Of a DNA stretch of 39,804 nt, positions 35,927 through 39,804 are shown piece by piece; within the stretch, counting starts at the first letter, position 1; every line of letters starts with the position of its first letter. The notes beneath the pieces are model-generated. The model was not told where the DNA came from, made no database searches, and saw nothing but the letters and a program-made list of their open reading frames with translations. This DNA is from Nitrospirota bacterium (GTDB lineage Bacteria > JACPQY01), in contig JACPAV010000030.1 of assembly GCA_016180645.1 (NCBI GenBank), forward strand, positions 1 to 39,804, given 5' to 3'. The position numbers and the translations under genes were made by a program.

Positions 35927-38104
35927 ATGCCCGGAATTGACGACATGCTGGGAATCGCCACGCAGGCGATTCTTGTCCACCGCGCCACCTTGGAGGTGGC
36001 CAGCCACAACATTGCCAACGTCAATACTCCCGGGTATTCGCGCCAGAAGGCGTTCTTGGAGAACAACGGGCCGAACGACGATTTCTTCGGCAAGATCGGC
36101 ACGGGTGTGTTCCTCCGTTCCGTCAAGCGCGAGGCGGACATCTTTCTGAACACGGAGATCTACTCGAACACCTCCGGGTTGGGGAAACTCCGGGCCCAAA
36201 GTCAGCAGCTCCAGAGGCTGGAGGCGATCTTCAATGAATCCGTGGATGCCGGCGTCAGTAAGGCGATCAAGGATTTCTTCTCGGCGTGGAACGACCTGGC
36301 CAACAAGCCGGAGGGAATCGCGGAGCGGAATGCCGTGCTGGAGCGGGGGAAGGTTCTTCGCGACACCATCCGGCGCACCCGGCAGCAAATCGACGACCTC
36401 AATCGCCTGCTTTCTTCCCGGCTGAGCCAGGTGGTCGCCCAAGTCAACACGTACGCCCAGGAAATTCGATCCCTGAATGTGCGTGTGGCCAACACCGAGG
36501 GCCAGGGTTCGTCCGCCAACGATGAGCGGGACCTCCGTGAACAGAGAATGAAGGAGCTTTCGGAACTGGTCAGTTTCCAAAGCTACGAGGACCCCGTTAC
36601 GAAGATGGTCAACATCACGGTGGGCGGGCTGCCGCTCGTGGCCGGGAACGTGAGCAATTCCCTCTCCTCATCCTTGAACACGTCCGGCAACCTGATCCTG
36701 AATTTCGTTCGCCGGGATGGGAGCACTCAGGCCATTACCAACCTGATCACCGGCGGGCAGGCCAAGGGGCTGATCGACTTGCGTAATACGACGATACCGG
36801 ACTACCAGTCACGCCTCGATACGCTCGCCCGCGAGATCATCGAGGAGGTGAACCGGGTGCACACGCGCGGCGTCGGTCTCGCCACGGATTCCACGGGCAA
36901 ATCCGCCGGCTTTACCTCCATCACGAGCAAGTTGGCGATCAAGCAGAGCCTCGCCCTGGGCACGGCCGTGACAACCGCCGGGAGTCCGTTCTCCCTCGTG
37001 GACGGCGGGACCTTCACGATTCACGCCTACGACTCCACCGGCCAGGTCATTGCCCAGCGGACGTTCACGATCGATTCGAACAACAGTTCGGCAAGCTTGA
37101 ATTCGGGCACGGCCGTCCATTCCTTCCCGGCCGGCACGCTTGTGGAGCTCGCGATGAACATCAATACCACCATGGGGGCGAATCTGACCGCCACGGTGAC
37201 CACCGTCGGCTCGGGTACGGCGCTCCTCACGCTCGGCACGGATGCCGGCACGTCCTATTTCACCTTCAGCGAAGACTCCAGCGATCTCCTGAGCGTCCTC
37301 GGCATGAACACCTTTTTCTCCGGGGACGATTCCCGGGACTTCGACATCGATTCGGTGGTCTTGAACGACGTCAACCACATCAATGCCTCCAAGGTGGACC
37401 GACGCGATTTCATGTCGAACGCCGTGGCGTACGGCTCGGGCGGTCCGCTCGGGGGATCCGGCTTCAGCTTGGGATTCGGATCGGCTTTCACGCCCGGGAC
37501 GATGACGATTGACGTGTACGATCAGTTCGGGAGCGTCATTGAAACCAAGTCCATCTCCATCCGCGGCCAGACGCAGCTTGTCAGTCTGGATGCCGGGACC
37601 ACCGGATACGGGATTGACGCCACGTTCGAGAACCTCGAAGCGAGCGTCAATGGAGGCGGAACGCTGATTGGCATCCGCGCCATCGGCATGGGGAAAAGTT
37701 TCGTGATTCGGAACGACACGTCCAGCTTCATGCAAAACCTTCAAATTACCGGGAACGTGCCCGGCCCGCGCAATTTTTCCCAGGGCGACAATCGGAACGC
37801 GCTGGAGCTGTCCGCTCTCGAAAGCGCCCTGGTGTTGAACGGAAACACGCAAACGTTCAGCGAATACTACTCCGACTTCCAGGCGAAGGTCGGCTCCGAG
37901 GTTCAGAACAACCAGCGGAACTTCGACCAGCAGGAGCTCTCCGTCGAACAGCTTGAAGGATTCCGCGATGAGCGCGCGGGTGTCAACCTCGACGAAGAGA
38001 TCGCGAAACTGATCAAGTATGAGCAGGCGTACAATGCGTCGGCGCGTCTGGTGGCGCTGGTCCAACAGCTTACGGATACGCTGCTCAACATCATCGGAGC
38101 GTAA
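35927..38104 (+). CDS. flgK: Flagellar hook-associated protein FlgK (HAP1)
   Basis: FlgK joins the hook to the filament. The 725-residue product begins with the conserved D0 region LGIATQAILVHRATLEVASHNIANVNTPGYSRQKA, followed by GTGVFLRSVKREADIFLN and the SFFSAWNDLANKPEG-type helix. It ends with SVEQLEGFRDERAGVNLDEEIAKLIKYEQAYNASARLVALVQQLTDTLLNIIGA. The central 300 residues are Ser/Thr/Gly-rich beta structure with no family match visible, a large surface domain (enterobacterial FlgK is about 550 residues). The start at ATG 35927 has only a weak AGGA upstream. Confidence 0.95.
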   Translation: MPGIDDMLGIATQAILVHRATLEVASHNIANVNTPGYSRQKAFLENNGPNDDFFGKIGTGVFLRSVKREADIFLNTEIYSNTSGLGKLRAQSQQLQRLEAIFNESVDAGVSKAIKDFFSAWNDLANKPEGIAERNAVLERGKVLRDTIRRTRQQIDDLNRLLSSRLSQVVAQVNTYAQEIRSLNVRVANTEGQGSSANDERDLREQRMKELSELVSFQSYEDPVTKMVNITVGGLPLVAGNVSNSLSSSLNTSGNLILNFVRRDGSTQAITNLITGGQAKGLIDLRNTTIPDYQSRLDTLAREIIEEVNRVHTRGVGLATDSTGKSAGFTSITSKLAIKQSLALGTAVTTAGSPFSLVDGGTFTIHAYDSTGQVIAQRTFTIDSNNSSASLNSGTAVHSFPAGTLVELAMNINTTMGANLTATVTTVGSGTALLTLGTDAGTSYFTFSEDSSDLLSVLGMNTFFSGDDSRDFDIDSVVLNDVNHINASKVDRRDFMSNAVAYGSGGPLGGSGFSLGFGSAFTPGTMTIDVYDQFGSVIETKSISIRGQTQLVSLDAGTTGYGIDATFENLEASVNGGGTLIGIRAIGMGKSFVIRNDTSSFMQNLQITGNVPGPRNFSQGDNRNALELSALESALVLNGNTQTFSEYYSDFQAKVGSEVQNNQRNFDQQELSVEQLEGFRDERAGVNLDEEIAKLIKYEQAYNASARLVALVQQLTDTLLNIIGA

Positions 38105-38119
38105 CGGATGACCGACCCC

Positions 38120-38154
38120 CGCCTCACGCCTAACGACTCACGACTTACGGTTCG
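38120..38154. repeat. 7-nt-period tract, CGACTCA family, abutting flgL start
   Basis: CGCCTCA, CGCCTAA, CGACTCA, CGACTTA and CGGTTCG run in register up to the ATG of flgL. No Shine-Dalgarno sequence precedes the start, so the tract occupies the ribosome-binding region. Confidence 0.75.
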
Positions 38155-39330
38155 ATGAGCTTCCTTCGCGTCACACAGAATCTGATGTTCCGGAACATCA
38201 ACACCGACATCCAGCGGAATTACAACCGGCTGGCTCTCGACCAGATGAAACTCGGATCGGCCAAGCGCGTCAACAAGCCGTCCGACGATCCCGTCTCCAT
38301 CGCCCAGATCATGGAGTTCAGGAAAACCATACGGGAGGTGGACCAATTCGACCGGAACATTGAGCAGGCCAGAAGGTTCCTGCAATCCAGCGATTCAACG
38401 CTCGACTCCGTGCACACCATGCTTGTCAGGGGCAAGCAGTTGGCCATTCAAGCGGCCAATACTCCGCTGAGCGACTCGGCCCGTGACGGCATGGCCAAAG
38501 AGGTGGAAGAAATGCAGAACGAGCTGGTCAAGCTGGCCAACAGCCGGCAGAACGGCCAGTACCTTTTCGGCGGATCCAACACCAAGACGGCCACCTTCGT
38601 TACGAGAACTCTTTCCGAGAACGTGTCGACGACTGAGAATACCCGATTTCGAGTGGTGACCTACAACGGGCAGGGTGTGGACGTTTCGGATGCCAACGAC
38701 ATCGACACGGACAGTCTCACCGCCGGTTCGACCACCGACGAACTGCCGGACGCGACCAGTTCCGTCGCGGCGGGCAATATCGCGAATGCCACCTTCTACA
38801 CGACCACCGGAGCGCCGGTGGCCACTTTCGGCGCGGGCGCCACGCAAAACCAGGTTCGTACGCTTCCGAAATTCTTCGATCCCCTGGAGGTCCAGATCAC
38901 CTTCGGGAATAACGGCCGCCTCCAGATCAACGAAACCGGCCGGATCTTCACGGGCGATGGGACCAATGACGATGGCGACAGCGAAGTCAATCTCTTCAAA
39001 ACCCTTGACGACTTCCGGATCGCCCTGGAGAACAACAGCCTCGGCGCCGGAGGCGTGGGCGGCATCCAGGCGCGCATTTCGGAGTTTGATTATGGCATGG
39101 ATACCATTCGCGAGGCCCAGGCGAGGATTGGGTCGCGGCTGAACCGGGTGGAACAGGCCGGCTCGGCCCACGAGAATATCCGGCTCTCGGTTCAGGAATC
39201 GCTCAGCAAGCAGGAAGACTTGGATATTGCGGCCACGATCACCGACCTCCAATTGGCGCAAGTTGTGTATCAGGCTGCGCTGGCCAGTGCGGGGCGGATT
39301 TTGCCTCTCAGCCTCCTGAACTTCATCTAA
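38155..39330 (+). CDS. flgL: Flagellar hook-associated protein FlgL (HAP3)
   Basis: FlgL is the second hook-filament junction protein and is related to flagellin. The 391-residue product begins FLRVTQNLMFRNINTDIQRNYNRLALDQMKLGSAKRVNKPSDDPVSIAQIMEFRKTIREVDQFDRNIEQARRFLQSSDSTL and contains the family hallmark ANSRQNGQYLFGGSNTKTATF. It ends LDIAATITDLQLAQVVYQAALASAGRILPLSLLNFI. It is the last clear gene of the operon; fliW and csrA, which often follow, are not recognisable. Confidence 0.95.
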   Translation: MSFLRVTQNLMFRNINTDIQRNYNRLALDQMKLGSAKRVNKPSDDPVSIAQIMEFRKTIREVDQFDRNIEQARRFLQSSDSTLDSVHTMLVRGKQLAIQAANTPLSDSARDGMAKEVEEMQNELVKLANSRQNGQYLFGGSNTKTATFVTRTLSENVSTTENTRFRVVTYNGQGVDVSDANDIDTDSLTAGSTTDELPDATSSVAAGNIANATFYTTTGAPVATFGAGATQNQVRTLPKFFDPLEVQITFGNNGRLQINETGRIFTGDGTNDDGDSEVNLFKTLDDFRIALENNSLGAGGVGGIQARISEFDYGMDTIREAQARIGSRLNRVEQAGSAHENIRLSVQESLSKQEDLDIAATITDLQLAQVVYQAALASAGRILPLSLLNFI

Positions 39331-39333
39331 GCG

Positions 39334-39690
39334 ATGAGCCGATTGCGCAGTCTTCTTTCCGGTCTTTTGACCCCACGGCCGAAAGGTGCACGCGCCCCGC
39401 GTCGCACGATCGCACTCCGGGCACGACAAGCCATCAAGGAATCGCATGTCCTTCGCGGGGTGCGTCGCCAGATGGAATCGACTCTTCCCCTGGCGGCTCC
39501 CGTCTTTACGCACTTGCTGGACGCACCCCTCGATCGCGCGCGTTCCAACGGGAACGGGCACGCCCGGAGGATTTCGCGCCCTCGTCGAAAGAATCCTCTC
39601 GCCATGGTCCTCGGCTTCACCCTCCCGATCGGCAACGGCCGCGGCTCCTCCCGCCTCCATATCCGCACCCTCTTCCGCCTCGAACGGTAG
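39334..39690 (+). CDS. Small Arg-rich hypothetical protein downstream of flgL
   Basis: I do not recognise this 118-residue ORF. It starts 4 bases after the flgL stop, so it could be co-transcribed, but no Shine-Dalgarno sequence precedes ATG 39334. The product is very basic (RPKGARAPRRTIALRARQA; ARRISRPRRKN) and hydrophobic only near residues 88-97. A second frame (39386-39727) is open over the same bases, so the ORF may be chance in GC-rich DNA. Confidence 0.3.
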   Translation: MSRLRSLLSGLLTPRPKGARAPRRTIALRARQAIKESHVLRGVRRQMESTLPLAAPVFTHLLDAPLDRARSNGNGHARRISRPRRKNPLAMVLGFTLPIGNGRGSSRLHIRTLFRLER

Positions 39691-39753
39691 GCGCTACGAG
39701 CAGACCCTTAACCTGAATCCGGCGTGAAGGTGAGTATATCACAGCTGGATTCC

Positions 39754-39782
39754 TTGCTTGGCGAGGGGCTAGTGCGTATTCT
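39754..39782 (+). promoter_or_regulatory. Sigma-70-type promoter at the right edge
   Basis: TTGCTT (39754-39759) and TATTCT (39777-39782) are 17 bases apart. ATG 39789 (encoding MGRFY before the window ends) begins seven bases after the -10, so the transcript would be leaderless, or a later start is used. A GAGGGG run directly precedes the ATG. Confidence 0.4.
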
Positions 39783-39804
39783 GAGGGGATGGGCCGTTTC
39801 TACG

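Noticed and set aside
36809-38065. 418-codon minus-strand ORF opposite flgK
   Set aside because: Shadow frame with no domain signature.

Overview
The window is GC-rich bacterial chromosome from a flagellated Gram-negative organism. It encodes flagellar L- and P-ring proteins (FlgH, FlgI), an OmpA-type envelope protein, a small beta-barrel protein and a trimeric succinate dehydrogenase with a long five-helix cytochrome b subunit. Gene content, many interspersed repeats and mixed ATG/GTG/TTG starts suggest an uncultivated, deltaproteobacteria-like lineage, but the sequence does not settle the taxonomy.

Layout. (1) 1-3990: end of a type I restriction-modification locus (truncated HsdS, four-helix-bundle protein, HsdR), then a HEPN/MNT toxin-antitoxin pair whose HEPN gene is broken. 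(2) 4086-8400: a crotonase, a 270-bp MITE-like element with CTAG target duplications, an RRM-protein/DEAD-box-helicase operon with a long leader, and an acyl-CoA dehydrogenase. (3) 8516-17740: envelope and miscellaneous genes (SH3-domain protein, MMPL/RND exporter, CgeB-like glycosyltransferase, metallo-beta-lactamase-fold hydrolase plus dodecin, a degenerate receiver-Fis regulator, an OmpA-Kelch protein, a beta-barrel protein). (4) 17890-22699: TCA-cycle block, fumC convergent with sdhCAB. (5) 22804-28280: accessory island of toxin-antitoxin genes (MNT/HepT, two BrnTA pairs, HicBA, an orphan HicB, a HEPN-like gene) plus a uracil-DNA-glycosylase-fold gene. It contains one convincing integron attC site on the minus strand and, on the plus strand, a remnant of a group II intron 3' end (domains V-VI). 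(6) 28609-39330: flagellar operon flgF-flgG-flgA-flgH-flgI-flgJ-flgM-flgN-flgK-flgL. A near-consensus sigma-28 promoter precedes flgM, and FlgJ carries an M23 peptidase domain.

The most unusual signal runs across all regions. Intergenic junctions carry tracts of imperfect repeats with a strict 7-nt period, in several sequence families (AAATCTC/TTTGAGA, GTGATGA, AGCGATC, TGTCCAT, CCCCAAA). They abut start or stop codons, and where genes converge or operon gaps are long they often occur as inverted pairs. A second unexplained feature is the 765-bp flgH-flgI gap, which holds a 12-bp-stem hairpin and about 550 bases of perfect hairpins, including a possible three-way junction; it may be an unrecognised structured RNA.

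Mobile-element and toxin-antitoxin material sits between core metabolic and motility operons, as expected of an insertion hot spot. No integrase, transposase, rRNA, complete tRNA or CRISPR array was found.
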